Shown piece after piece: positions 24,199 to 32,310 of a DNA stretch of 64,000 bases (its first letter is position 1; each line of letters starts with the position of its first letter). Location of the stretch: the IMG/VR virus record IMGVR_UViG_3300027733_000028, positions 143,041 through 207,040 of that record, one strand, 5' to 3'. The notes beneath the pieces are model-generated. The model had not been told where the DNA came from. It was given only the letters and a program-made list of their open reading frames with translations, and did no database searches. Source of the DNA: a virus. Both the position numbers and the translations under genes were made by a program.

Positions 24199-24234
24199 CC
24201 ACTAAGGCTGCTCACTAGAGTGGCCTTTTTGTGG
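24199..24234 (+). terminator. Terminator-like hairpin with U-run
   Basis: Nested arms CCAC/GTGG and AAGGC/GCCTT with a small inner CAC-TAGA-GTG hairpin and five Ts within the right arm. A second hairpin, GAGTGG-AGAAAA-CCACTC, stands at 24168-24185. Together they probably end the DUF932-like transcript. Confidence 0.6.
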
Positions 24235-24270
24235 TTTACACAGCGAGACTGCCCTATTACTCACCTTTAC

Positions 24271-24556
24271 CACCTAGAAGAGACTAGATACCTTCTAGTC
24301 TCACCTAATAAGGGCCTGTACAGATCTAGACCAGCAAAACAACATCCTACTAGATCTAGATCTTAACAAGAAGAGCCTAGATAGACTAGATGAGTACTAG
24401 CAGTGTACTAGTAGGATCTATTAAGGCTAGAAGCAGACTAGAAGAGCTCAATATATCCACATATAGGACAGAAGAGTGCTATAAAGACTCATATATACTC
24501 ATTATATCACCGATAGATCATCTAGAAGCCGCTGAGGTGAGCTATAGGGACTAGAA
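24271..24556. repeat. CTAG-dense block with hairpins
   Basis: About 14 CTAG tetramers in 286 bases, where one or two would be expected. Perfect hairpins include GAGACTAG/CTAGTCTC (24280-24302) and TACTAG/CTAGTA (24395-24413), both with 7-base loops, plus the 12-bp palindrome AGATCTAGATCT (24352-24363). No reading frame fits. Confidence 0.7.
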
Positions 24557-25159
24557 AGTCAAAAAAAGGTCACAAAAAGCCAAAAAGGATCACTTTTAGC
24601 CAAAAAGGATCAAAAAGGCCACATGTGCTCCTCGTAATCCATGTCTTGTCCGCGTTAACGTCCCGTGGAAGTCCAGTCCTGGCTAGGGCCCATGAAATTC
24701 CGGACATTTTTGACCCTCGAAACTTTGGGCCGGAAATAAGGCGACGCACATCCCACTCTATACGGAAAGCCCTTTCTGGTAACGCGAGTAAGAGAAGCCC
24801 AAAGGCCTTTTTAAAAAAATTTTCCAGACTATATAGGATCTCTCGAAACTCATTGACTAATATATAGAGTAGCCGGTGAGTCTTTTTAAACCTTTCTGAC
24901 TCTTTGTTTTGCTCGAAGGAGAAGGTACTGACAGAGTGAAGACGGCTACTTTGTTTACAGTAATCTGTTAATAGTAAACTCTTACCCGACGCAAACGACG
25001 AGGGGCCATCCAGACTTCTCTGATGGTTTATTTCGCATCCCTCTTTTATACTCTCGGTATAAATTCGAGACCTCGATTGAACTGCCGATACCGCGACTCG
25101 CATCTGATAACCACGATAAATAAACCATATACTCGATCTTACCGGCGAATCGTGTAAGT
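24557..25159. other. Gene-free stretch, G+C-richer, with a short tandem repeat
   Basis: It opens with a 20-base tandem repeat (AGCCAAAAAGGATCA at 24578 and 24598, then a partial third copy). Beyond that I see no promoter and no credible gene; open frames on both strands here have poor composition and no support. With the CTAG block this makes about a kilobase without genes in an otherwise packed genome, perhaps a replication origin or RNA gene. Confidence 0.5.
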
Positions 25160-25167
25160 CATATAAA
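25160..25167 (+). promoter_or_regulatory. Candidate late-type promoter, CATATAAA
   Basis: CATATAAAAA, 15 bases before the next ATG, at the right edge of the gene-free kilobase where a new transcript must start. Confidence 0.35.
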
Positions 25168-25174
25168 AACTAAT

Positions 25175-25501
25175 ATGGAAATGAAAACTGTAATGTACTG
25201 TTCAACTATTGAAGATGCACGAGAGTGTATTGAAGATGATACGACGATATTTCCGCTTCTCGAAAGAGCTCTGATTACCATGTGGAAGACAACCTCTCAC
25301 TCTGAGGAAGTTCTAGAAATCCGTTGTATGGATGTAGGTGCTTCTATGTGGGTAACTCTCCGTCGAAGTGAGTGTGATGAAGTATGGGAGAAGATCATCA
25401 CTTGGAGAAGTGGAAGAGAAGAGTGGGAAGAACTGACGGTACTTAAAGATATTCGAGATGAGTGGTTCAACTCTAAGAAGGTTGTGGAGCCAGTCCATTG
25501 A
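25175..25501 (+). CDS. Hypothetical protein, 108 aa
   Basis: An acidic protein with many Glu and Trp residues and a central EEVLEIRCMDVGASMW strand pair. It lies alone between the gene-free kilobase and the packaged-protein island, and lacks the N-terminal peptide of that island. Family unknown. Confidence 0.65.
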   Translation: MEMKTVMYCSTIEDARECIEDDTTIFPLLERALITMWKTTSHSEEVLEIRCMDVGASMWVTLRRSECDEVWEKIITWRSGREEWEELTVLKDIRDEWFNSKKVVEPVH

Positions 25502-25511
25502 AAAAAAAAAG

Positions 25512-25609
25512 CCCTCCAGCGTTCAAACTCTGAGTTTCAGGAATAAATAGAAATATAAACGAACAAAAAAGCGCGCAGCGGCTTCCACCTCTGAGTACCA
25601 AGAATAAAT
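25512..25609 (+). repeat. Imperfect direct repeat before the capsid-targeting island
   Basis: Two related ~40-base units, both with CAGCG, then CTCTGAGT and GAATAAAT (25528-25548 and 25589-25609), period 61 bases. The second copy runs into the ATG at 25608. The ATAAAT part of the first resembles the late-type element, so the repeat may hold the island's promoter. Confidence 0.5.
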
Positions 25610-25985
25610 GAAATCAATACCTACATATCACGAATTCCTTAATGAGACCGTCTCATTTAATACCGATACTACTGGTCGTGAAGATTGGGATGATGATCTA
25701 AAGAAACATTCTAGAGATTTTACTCAATCTATAGTAATAATGAGTCCGATGGATTTCTTGAAGAGAGTTCAATATCACCGATTTGAGATTAATAAATCTA
25801 AAGTGGCTAATTATGTTAAAGAATTTCGTGGTAATGTCAAAGGAATTCCAGCACCAACCATGTGGTTCTCTGATAAGTTTCAATACGATAAAGGACTTGC
25901 TCCTGCTTTTCATGATGGATCTCATCGCATGCTAGCTCTACAAGAAGTAGGGATACGAGAAGTTCCGGTTAAAATTATATACTAA
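25608..25985 (+). CDS. Capsid-targeted protein with ParB/Srx-like motif
   Basis: Residues 1-13 (MKSIPTYHEFLNE) match the shared capsid-targeting-like peptide, with predicted cleavage after LNE. The C-terminal part ends AFHDGSHRMLALQEVG...VPVKI, similar to the DGxHR...GxxxVPV box of ParB N-terminal/sulfiredoxin-fold proteins, which in the wider family includes nucleotide-binding and DNA-nicking enzymes. The activity is open. First of nine proteins with this N-terminus. Confidence 0.65.
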   Translation: MKSIPTYHEFLNETVSFNTDTTGREDWDDDLKKHSRDFTQSIVIMSPMDFLKRVQYHRFEINKSKVANYVKEFRGNVKGIPAPTMWFSDKFQYDKGLAPAFHDGSHRMLALQEVGIREVPVKIIY

Positions 25986-25986
25986 G

Positions 25987-26607
25987 ATGAAAAACATTCA
26001 AACATACGAAAGCTTCTTAAATGAACTTCGACATTCAAAAGAGTTTTTAATAGACCTATTTTCTAAAATGGATATTTTAGATAATGATGTATACAAAAAC
26101 ATTTTAATCCATTACATTGAACAACCACAAAATTTAGAAAAACAAGAGTTCATTGATTTAGTTTCATGGTTGATCCAGAATAAAAACAAGTACAGTGAAG
26201 TACTAAAGCCTAAAAATGGATATGCATACAGAGGAACTTCAATAACTCCTGATATGTTTCATAAATTAAAAAATGGATTATCAAAAAAAGAAGGTGGTAT
26301 AAGCATATTTAACTTTCCTTATACCAGCGAATCAGAAGCACAAAGTTGGACATATGATTATAAAGTAGCAATGAGGTTTGCGGATAAAGGTCTTTTAAAT
26401 AACCCTAGATTAGAAAAAGGAGCTAGACCAGCTATTTTAAGAGCTAAGATAGATGATACATTTGTAGGTAATCCTAAGTTGACTGGTCCCATAGCTGACC
26501 GATTAAGTCTGAAGTCCGAAAAGGAAATATTTCATTTAGGGAATTCTATAAAAGATGCTGAATGGATGATATTCTCAGCCGATATAGAATTAGGAAAATT
26601 TAATTAG
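25987..26607 (+). CDS. Capsid-targeted ADP-ribosyltransferase candidate
   Basis: After the N-terminal peptide MKNIQTYESFLNE the R-S-E class ADP-ribosyltransferase triad can be traced: R82 in AYRGTS (NAD binding), YTSES at 112-116 followed by the FADK helix, and E178-x-E180 in SEKEIFHLG. T4 Alt, an ADP-ribosyltransferase injected from the capsid that modifies host RNA polymerase, is the clear precedent. Target unknown. The start is one base after the previous stop. Confidence 0.75.
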   Translation: MKNIQTYESFLNELRHSKEFLIDLFSKMDILDNDVYKNILIHYIEQPQNLEKQEFIDLVSWLIQNKNKYSEVLKPKNGYAYRGTSITPDMFHKLKNGLSKKEGGISIFNFPYTSESEAQSWTYDYKVAMRFADKGLLNNPRLEKGARPAILRAKIDDTFVGNPKLTGPIADRLSLKSEKEIFHLGNSIKDAEWMIFSADIELGKFN

Positions 26608-26617
26608 TATAAAGACT

Positions 26618-27016
26618 ATGAAATCAATATCGACATATGATGAATTCTTAAATGAGTCTATTCGTGCAGAAGAGGCTTATCGAGATACAGGAGCTATTCA
26701 AACCGTCATTGATGGAAAGAGAGATATGGGATTCATTACCATCAAATCATCGGTTGATGTGAGCGAAAAAGAATTCTGGACATTGGTGAAGATACACGAT
26801 CTGAGTACCATTCACCTATCTGGAAATGAATATGATGCCTATATCTATTATCATAAAGGAGCCGAGCGAGGTGCCAGAGAGCTAGCGAAGATTGCTAACA
26901 AATACGGTGGATATCTATCACATGAAGCGACTGAACGAGAATCTCGTCGAATAGGCGAACTTCTAGGTTACGATCGACGAGACATAGATGATTATATAAA
27001 GAAAAACTACAAATAA
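26618..27016 (+). CDS. Capsid-targeted protein of unknown function
   Basis: It has the shared N-terminus MKSISTYDEFLNE; residues 14-132 form a compact alpha/beta body with YDAYIYYHKGAERGARELAKIANKYGG, possibly a nucleic-acid-binding helix-loop. No catalytic motif is clear. The stop overlaps the next start by one base. Confidence 0.65.
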   Translation: MKSISTYDEFLNESIRAEEAYRDTGAIQTVIDGKRDMGFITIKSSVDVSEKEFWTLVKIHDLSTIHLSGNEYDAYIYYHKGAERGARELAKIANKYGGYLSHEATERESRRIGELLGYDRRDIDDYIKKNYK

Positions 27017-27171
27017 TGGATAATGGAAAACGTAATCAATTAAAACCTGTGAGAATCGCTGATGTTAATAAGTTGGTGGCTAATGATCCGAGGATTCTTA
27101 TTAAAGTTAATCATAAAGGTGGAAGTGGAGTTTCTCTTATGAACACTAATAAAATTAAAGACCGAAAATAA
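27016..27171 (+). CDS. Small basic protein, 51 aa
   Basis: A short frame with ATG overlapping the previous stop (TAATG) and ending two bases before the next start, so it fits exactly between its neighbours. Sequence starts MDNGKRNQLKPVRIADV and has repeated Lys/Asn. It lacks the targeting peptide. Confidence 0.6.
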   Translation: MDNGKRNQLKPVRIADVNKLVANDPRILIKVNHKGGSGVSLMNTNKIKDRK

Positions 27172-27173
27172 GA

Positions 27174-27878
27174 ATGAGAAAGATAGCCTTATATGAGCAA
27201 TGGATAAATGAAATTGGTGATTCATCAGCCAAGCCATTCAAATGGAGTAGTCCTGTTATCGCTGTTAATATGAAGAGATGGATAGATGATTGTATCGAAG
27301 GAGCTGCAGACAAGAAGATGAGTGGAACTCAAGAAGATATTTACTATAAAACTAAAACATTTAGATATGAATTCCGATCGGATGTGACTAATACAAATTA
27401 TCATGTACACATCGGTGGATTTGTTGGTAGAAATATCTGGATTGCCTTTCAAGGAGAAAAACCTAAAGATTGGGTTGGATATCATATAATTGCCGGATTA
27501 GGATTTGGTGTTGAAGGAGATTTCGATAAAACTACTAATCTTAATGAACAATTCCGAGTAATGGCAACCGTTACCGAATGTGCCATTGATTTTCTACAAC
27601 GATTCTTGGATGATGGACGAATCAAGATTGATAAATTTCACATGAAACCTAAGGCCGATCACGAAGAACAAAAAGGAATAGATTCTCGTCGAGCTAAACT
27701 ATATGCCCCTTATATTAAAGCCGCATTCCGCAAACTCAAAACGAAGAAGGATTATTACATAGATCAAGAGGCAGATGGATTCGTTCTTCATTTCGGAAAG
27801 GTCATAATGAACTCTCCTTATTCCACTTCAGTATTAGCATCAACCTTTGAAAATGAAGAATCCAATGAAATCAATTAA
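27174..27878 (+). CDS. Capsid-targeted protein, 234 aa, unknown function
   Basis: The shared peptide here is MRKIALYEQWINE. The body has a beta sheet (YEFRSDVTNTNYHVHI, NIWIAFQGEK) and a segment FRVMATVTECAIDFLQRF...SRRAKLYAPYIKAAF that recalls a widespread phage family with FRVxATV...SRxxLY motifs and unknown role, perhaps acetyltransferase-like. It overlaps the next gene by 14 bases. Confidence 0.6.
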   Translation: MRKIALYEQWINEIGDSSAKPFKWSSPVIAVNMKRWIDDCIEGAADKKMSGTQEDIYYKTKTFRYEFRSDVTNTNYHVHIGGFVGRNIWIAFQGEKPKDWVGYHIIAGLGFGVEGDFDKTTNLNEQFRVMATVTECAIDFLQRFLDDGRIKIDKFHMKPKADHEEQKGIDSRRAKLYAPYIKAAFRKLKTKKDYYIDQEADGFVLHFGKVIMNSPYSTSVLASTFENEESNEIN

Positions 27879-28935
27879 GCTATATGAAGCCTTCTTAACA
27901 GAAGGAGGCTGGGCAACAACCAAAACACAAGGAACCGTTCTGACTCCAGCTGTTATCGCTGAGGTTGTGAAGGTTATGGATCTGATCAATACGGGATTCA
28001 ATGGACATTTGAGAGAGCTTGAACTTCCCACTCTAGATATTCTAAAACCTATTGGCAGTGGAACTTGGTGGAGTGAAGATGTGACCGAACAACCAGACAA
28101 AACTTATGGAGATGTCGATTACATGGTTGCCTATCCCACTTTGAAGCTCACTGCTGGTCGTGATAGAGAAGATGAGATTGCTACGGTGAAGCTATACAAT
28201 ACCGAGCTGCTCATGTGGTTAGAGGAAGAAGGTATCACCGATGTAGATATTGATGAGACGAAGAAAATATCTTCGGATGTTTCTCTTAAGTTAATTGCGA
28301 TCGTTCCCTTTAATGGAACTGATGCATATGTTCAGGTTGATATGGTTGTTACTCACAAAGAGTATAGTGATTGGGCAGTATTCCGTATGACTCCTATTCG
28401 TAACGTTAAAGGTTTTGTGCTAGGAAATCTCTACTCTTCATTTGGTGAAGTTCTAGATTTGTCTATTCAGGCAAGAGGAGTAAGAGCTAAATTTGAAGGT
28501 CAGGTTATGAAGCCTTATTCTAAACGAGCTAATGTTGAGGATCGCATCATCTCACAAAATGCTGAATCATTCATGACCGATATCGCTCGTTTCTTTTGGG
28601 AACAGAGCGGAACAGATATTCCATTCACCGCTACTCCTATCGAATCTTGGAAGGGAATGGATCGCAACTCTCCTCGATTCGAAGATCTAGCCGAAGGAAT
28701 TCGTCTGGTTGCCGAGACACTAGGTCAGCTAGACGAATTTGGAACTACTATTAAATACAAATCAGCTGCTGATCTACTAAATGCAGTGATTGCTCAATAT
28801 ACGAAGAAGATGATGGAAGCTTATAATTCTGCTAAATTTGATAAGGCAGAAACTCCAGCAGCAAAAGCCATTATCACTAAAGTTAGAGCAACCATTGACG
28901 AATATATCAGTCTGGCTAAATCACTACTTACATAA
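27865..28935 (+). CDS. Capsid-targeted nucleotidyltransferase-fold protein
   Basis: I start at MKSIKLYEAFLTE, which aligns with the other targeting peptides; the longest frame adds six residues. A polymerase-beta-type nucleotidyltransferase core is visible: PIGSGTWW (64-66), D83-V-D85 in YGDVDYMVAYP, and third acid D159 in YVQVDMVV. Such enzymes add nucleotides to RNA, antibiotics or proteins (AMPylation, toxin MNTs). Host target unknown. A smaller protein with the same triad is at 58765. Confidence 0.65.
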   Translation: MKSIKLYEAFLTEGGWATTKTQGTVLTPAVIAEVVKVMDLINTGFNGHLRELELPTLDILKPIGSGTWWSEDVTEQPDKTYGDVDYMVAYPTLKLTAGRDREDEIATVKLYNTELLMWLEEEGITDVDIDETKKISSDVSLKLIAIVPFNGTDAYVQVDMVVTHKEYSDWAVFRMTPIRNVKGFVLGNLYSSFGEVLDLSIQARGVRAKFEGQVMKPYSKRANVEDRIISQNAESFMTDIARFFWEQSGTDIPFTATPIESWKGMDRNSPRFEDLAEGIRLVAETLGQLDEFGTTIKYKSAADLLNAVIAQYTKKMMEAYNSAKFDKAETPAAKAIITKVRATIDEYISLAKSLLT

Positions 28936-28942
28936 AAGTAAT

Positions 28943-29317
28943 ATGTTATACTATTCACCAAAAATTGCAGTCGGAGAATCGACTGTAGCAGGCAGAGGTG
29001 TATTTGCCATAGCCGATATAGAGGCTGGAGAGGTACTTGAAGAGTGCCACTTCTTTTTACTAACTAATGGTAATCATTCAGCTATGGATGATACTTTAAA
29101 AGAGATGGTATTCGCATGGCCGGCATATAATGATGTTCATCAATTTGCTGTTGTACTAGGCAGTGGAACTGTTTATAATCATTCATATGAAAACAATGCA
29201 ACCTGGGATACTGATGAAGCTAAATGCTGTTTCAGATTTTCTTCTACTCGAGACATAAAGGCCGGTGAAGAGATATTCACAAATTATAACCGAAGCGGAG
29301 GAAATCACTTTGATTGA
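28943..29317 (+). CDS. SET-domain protein, putative lysine methyltransferase
   Basis: Starting at MLYYSPKIAVG gives a 124-residue minimal SET domain: STVAGRGVFA (GxG), GSGTVYNHSYENNATW (NHxxxPN-like SAM knot), and RDIKAGEEIFTNYN (GEExxxxY). SET proteins transfer methyl groups to protein lysines. It has no targeting peptide although it sits within that gene island. An upstream in-frame ATG lies inside the previous gene. Confidence 0.8.
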   Translation: MLYYSPKIAVGESTVAGRGVFAIADIEAGEVLEECHFFLLTNGNHSAMDDTLKEMVFAWPAYNDVHQFAVVLGSGTVYNHSYENNATWDTDEAKCCFRFSSTRDIKAGEEIFTNYNRSGGNHFD

Positions 29318-29323
29318 TAAATA
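29317..29323 (+). promoter_or_regulatory. Candidate late promoter, ATAAATA with conserved leader
   Basis: The sequence ATAAATATAAAAACACACAA after the SET gene is nearly identical to ATAAATATAAAAACAAACAA upstream of the LamG gene on the other strand. ATG is 27 bases downstream. The shared leader makes this the strongest ATAAATA-type site. Confidence 0.5.
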
Positions 29324-29343
29324 TAAAAACACACAAAAGCTAA

Positions 29344-30261
29344 ATGGCTAATTCAACATACACAGATCTTCAAGTTCTTATTCAACGAATAAGAGGTAAG
29401 CGAGTTCTTCTTCTTACAACATCTAATAGATGGAGTGGTGATGAAGGAGGAAAACCTAAATCTACTCAATTGGCTGAGTTAATAGCCAGATCTTTATACG
29501 ACGATTCAACGGATTCTACTCTTTGTAAAGTAATAGATATTCCATCTCTCAATATTCACAACTGTGAAGGTAATGTATCTTCCGGAAGTGGTAATGGTTG
29601 TGGAGTTAAGGCTGCTGCCCTAAAGGATACCACTAAAAATCCTACTGGTAATCTTCGTTGTTGGGCTTCTATTAATAATGCCGATGATGAGTTATGGAAA
29701 GTTAGTAATGCTATATTCGAATCAGATGTAGTCCTCTTCTTTGCTTCTACAAGATGGGGTCAGGCAAATGCATTCTATCAAAAACTTATCGAACGTCTAA
29801 CTTGGTTAGAGAATCGTCACACTACTCTTGGTGAATCTAATCTACTAGGAAATATTGAAGCTGGTGGATTCTTCATTGGACACAATTGGAATGTAGAAGA
29901 TGTAATGAATACTCAAAGAACGGTACTTCAGTATTTCGGATTTCAAGTTCCACCTCAACTTTTTCTTCACTGGCAATGGACTAATAGTGATACTAACGAA
30001 ACTCAGAAAGGATATGAAGCTGATGCTAAAGACTTCAAAGAGGTTTGGAAAGTTGGAACATATCCTTTAGAGGAAAGTTTTAATCGTTGGTTGAATGAAG
30101 CTGGTTATGATGCTGGTTCTAGAAAACCTACTCCGGAAGAGGTTGAAATGTGCAAATCTCCAGAAGGATTTAATCAGATAAACCACTGCAAAGCTTTAGG
30201 ACTTACTCCTCGTGAAGATGGAACCAAAGCCAAATCTAAAAAATATGGTGGTGACGCATAA
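29344..30261 (+). CDS. NADPH-dependent FMN reductase/flavodoxin-like protein
   Basis: A flavodoxin-like fold is suggested by KRVLLLTTSNR (first strand and phosphate loop), KSTQLAELIARSL, and FESDVVLFFASTRWGQANAFYQKLIERLTW, the typical PxYxxxxPxxLKxxxDR-like region. The middle holds a Cys-rich Gly/Ser segment (CEGNVSSGSGNGCG). It may reduce flavin or a quinone; it lacks the targeting peptide, and why it is in this island is unclear. Its stop overlaps the next start. Confidence 0.65.
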   Translation: MANSTYTDLQVLIQRIRGKRVLLLTTSNRWSGDEGGKPKSTQLAELIARSLYDDSTDSTLCKVIDIPSLNIHNCEGNVSSGSGNGCGVKAAALKDTTKNPTGNLRCWASINNADDELWKVSNAIFESDVVLFFASTRWGQANAFYQKLIERLTWLENRHTTLGESNLLGNIEAGGFFIGHNWNVEDVMNTQRTVLQYFGFQVPPQLFLHWQWTNSDTNETQKGYEADAKDFKEVWKVGTYPLEESFNRWLNEAGYDAGSRKPTPEEVEMCKSPEGFNQINHCKALGLTPREDGTKAKSKKYGGDA

Positions 30262-31043
30262 TGAAACCGATAAAACTTTTTGAAGATTTTATTAATGAAT
30301 TCGATACAGGTAAAGTATTACTAGGTGATCCTTCTTTATTGGGTAGACCTAATAAATGGGAAGATCTCGGAATAGAGTTTGAACCTAATACTGCTGACAA
30401 AACTCAATTAATACAATTGATAAAAGATTGGATTTTTAAAGTAAAGGCAGATCCAAAGATGGGACATATCCTTAAAGAATTGCTGCCCTTAAAAAAGAAG
30501 TTTCCGAAAATATTAGAACCATCTGAAGGTAGATCCGTCTATGAAGGTACTTCTCTTTATAGAGGAACTATAATACCATTTAAAGAAGTGTTATCACTAA
30601 AGGGTAAATGGAAACGTAACGACGCGGTTGATATTTTTGGTGGTAGCCTAAATCTCAGTACATCATATAATTGGGAAAGTATTAATAGAAAGGGATTCAC
30701 TTCGTTTACACCATCTATCGAAATAGCGGCCACTTTTGCAGGAAGCCTTAGTTCAGAAAATTATAACGAAATTGTAGCATCTAAAACGGTTGTTAAAAGA
30801 TTATTAGATGGATCCATTGATGGTATGATTCCGATGATTATTAAAATTAAAGACACACATCCCTTAGCAATTATGAATCCGGTGTTTACTCAATCAATTC
30901 ACGAATTCATGAATGAATTTGAGGTATTTGTTGTTGGAAATAAAATCCGGGTTGATGAAGTTATAATTCCAGGATGGCATTACTACGAAAGAGATGCTAA
31001 AGAATTAGGAGTAGATCTTACAAAATATTTTAACATACAATGA
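30261..31043 (+). CDS. Second capsid-targeted ADP-ribosyltransferase candidate
   Basis: N-terminal peptide MKPIKLFEDFINE, then a helical lead and the R-S-E triad: R101 in SLYRGTIIP, FTSFT at 146-150 with the following AATFAG helix, and E219-x-E221 in MNEFEVFV. It keeps all three ADP-ribosyltransferase sites better than the first paralogue. The two share little sequence apart from these, so they may modify different host proteins, as T4 Alt and ModA/ModB do. Confidence 0.78.
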   Translation: MKPIKLFEDFINEFDTGKVLLGDPSLLGRPNKWEDLGIEFEPNTADKTQLIQLIKDWIFKVKADPKMGHILKELLPLKKKFPKILEPSEGRSVYEGTSLYRGTIIPFKEVLSLKGKWKRNDAVDIFGGSLNLSTSYNWESINRKGFTSFTPSIEIAATFAGSLSSENYNEIVASKTVVKRLLDGSIDGMIPMIIKIKDTHPLAIMNPVFTQSIHEFMNEFEVFVVGNKIRVDEVIIPGWHYYERDAKELGVDLTKYFNIQ

Positions 31044-31648
31044 AACATATCCAAGGTTTTAATACATTCCTTAATGAAGGCGAAGGTTTATTTGCTGATG
31101 CCGGTAAAGGATCTACTAAAGGAATTGGATATGGAACGCCAGAAAAAGCTAAAGAGACTATTAAGATCGCTGACAAAATGAAGGCAGACGATCCAGGAAA
31201 AGCCGTTCAAATCGTTAATGCCATGCTCAATCGAGCTAAATACTCAAATGGTCAGAATGATGGCATGAGAGCAGCAATTCCCATCTTTCAAAAATGGTTA
31301 AAGGCCAATCAAGCATCTGAATCATTTTTAGGAGTTGATGAATTCATTCTAGAAAAACTTTGGCAAAAGGAAGTAGAATCTTCTCACCTTAACGAAATTG
31401 AATATGACTCATCAACTGAAGAACTAACTATTACTTTTAACAATGGAGACCGCTACAGATATTATGAAGTTCCTAAATCCATCTTCCGAGAATTTGCCAA
31501 TGAGAAAACTATTCTAGGAAAGATTGGTGGAGGAATTGTCAAAGGAGCCAAGAAGCTATTTGGTAAGGATATTGACGAAGGTACATATGGTAAAAAATTC
31601 TGGTCACTCATTCGTCGAGGTGGCTATCAATACGAAAAACTCTCATGA
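31040..31648 (+). CDS. Capsid-targeted protein with C-terminal KTSC domain
   Basis: The targeting-like start is MKHIQGFNTFLNE. Residues ~128-202 form a KTSC domain (ITFNNGDRYRYYEVP, IFREFANEKTILGK, FWSLIRRGGYQYEKL). A linker in between includes DEFILEKL, which could be a second (L/I)xE cleavage site. It overlaps its neighbours by four bases on each side. Function unknown. Confidence 0.68.
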   Translation: MKHIQGFNTFLNEGEGLFADAGKGSTKGIGYGTPEKAKETIKIADKMKADDPGKAVQIVNAMLNRAKYSNGQNDGMRAAIPIFQKWLKANQASESFLGVDEFILEKLWQKEVESSHLNEIEYDSSTEELTITFNNGDRYRYYEVPKSIFREFANEKTILGKIGGGIVKGAKKLFGKDIDEGTYGKKFWSLIRRGGYQYEKLS

Positions 31649-32310
31649 AAGAAATAAAATTATATGAGCAATGGCTCAATGAAATCGATGGTCCTGCAGA
31701 TGGATCTCTATTCGGTACATCCGGAGTAGATTTTGGATTCATCGGTCTGCAAGATCCAGGAGACACACCAAATTCGTTTGAACCTAATATGGTTGAATCC
31801 TTTATTATTGATCTTCTTCAAAGACACAATAATACCGTTCCTTCTCCTGGCACACTTACCGTCGAGTATCTTGAAGATATCGAAAAGGTACAAACCGGAA
31901 TGAGTGATAAAGATCGATCATTTGTTCAGGCAGTTAATAATAATCCTATGGCTTTTCATGTTGAAGATGCCAAGAAAGCTGGTATTGATCTAGATGGTAA
32001 ATGGTTAACTGAATGTTGGGATTATGCTACCAGTGTAGCAGGTACTGCAAAAGATATTTGGAAAGTAAAACGTCCATTTGAATTAAGCTCAAAAGTCAAG
32101 GGGTTGGTTCCTACTAAATCCTTCTCATTTCCTTCAACTAATGCGGCCGGATCTTTTTATGTAGCAAAAAAGGTTGCAGAGAAATATCCTCAATTGAAAG
32201 AATCTCAAATGGAAGTGGCTACTCAAATAGCAAATTCACGAGTTGTTGCCGGTGTGCATCATCCATTAGATATTGCCGTTGGAAAAATGTTAGCCTTAGG
32301 CTTATTATAA
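31645..32310 (+). CDS. Capsid-targeted PAP2-type acid phosphatase, altered motif
   Basis: After MKEIKLYEQWLNE and a ~110-residue helical region comes the PAP2/class A phosphatase signature: K136-x6-R143-P144, then PSTN at 163-166 where PSGH is usual, then S198-R199-x5-H205-x3-D209. The nucleophile His205 and phosphate-binding Lys/Arg are kept, but the PSGH histidine that protonates the leaving group is Asn, so activity may be changed. Possible substrates are nucleotides, lipid phosphates or phosphoproteins. Confidence 0.75.
   Translation: MKEIKLYEQWLNEIDGPADGSLFGTSGVDFGFIGLQDPGDTPNSFEPNMVESFIIDLLQRHNNTVPSPGTLTVEYLEDIEKVQTGMSDKDRSFVQAVNNNPMAFHVEDAKKAGIDLDGKWLTECWDYATSVAGTAKDIWKVKRPFELSSKVKGLVPTKSFSFPSTNAAGSFYVAKKVAEKYPQLKESQMEVATQIANSRVVAGVHHPLDIAVGKMLALGLL

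Noticed and set aside
24570-25103. 177-codon open frame on the - strand in the gene-free kilobase, and an 80-codon frame opposite
   Set aside because: Almost all other genes up to 60 kb are on the + strand; the products are rich in Ser/Arg without motifs, no promoter or leader is visible, and the DNA composition differs from genes.
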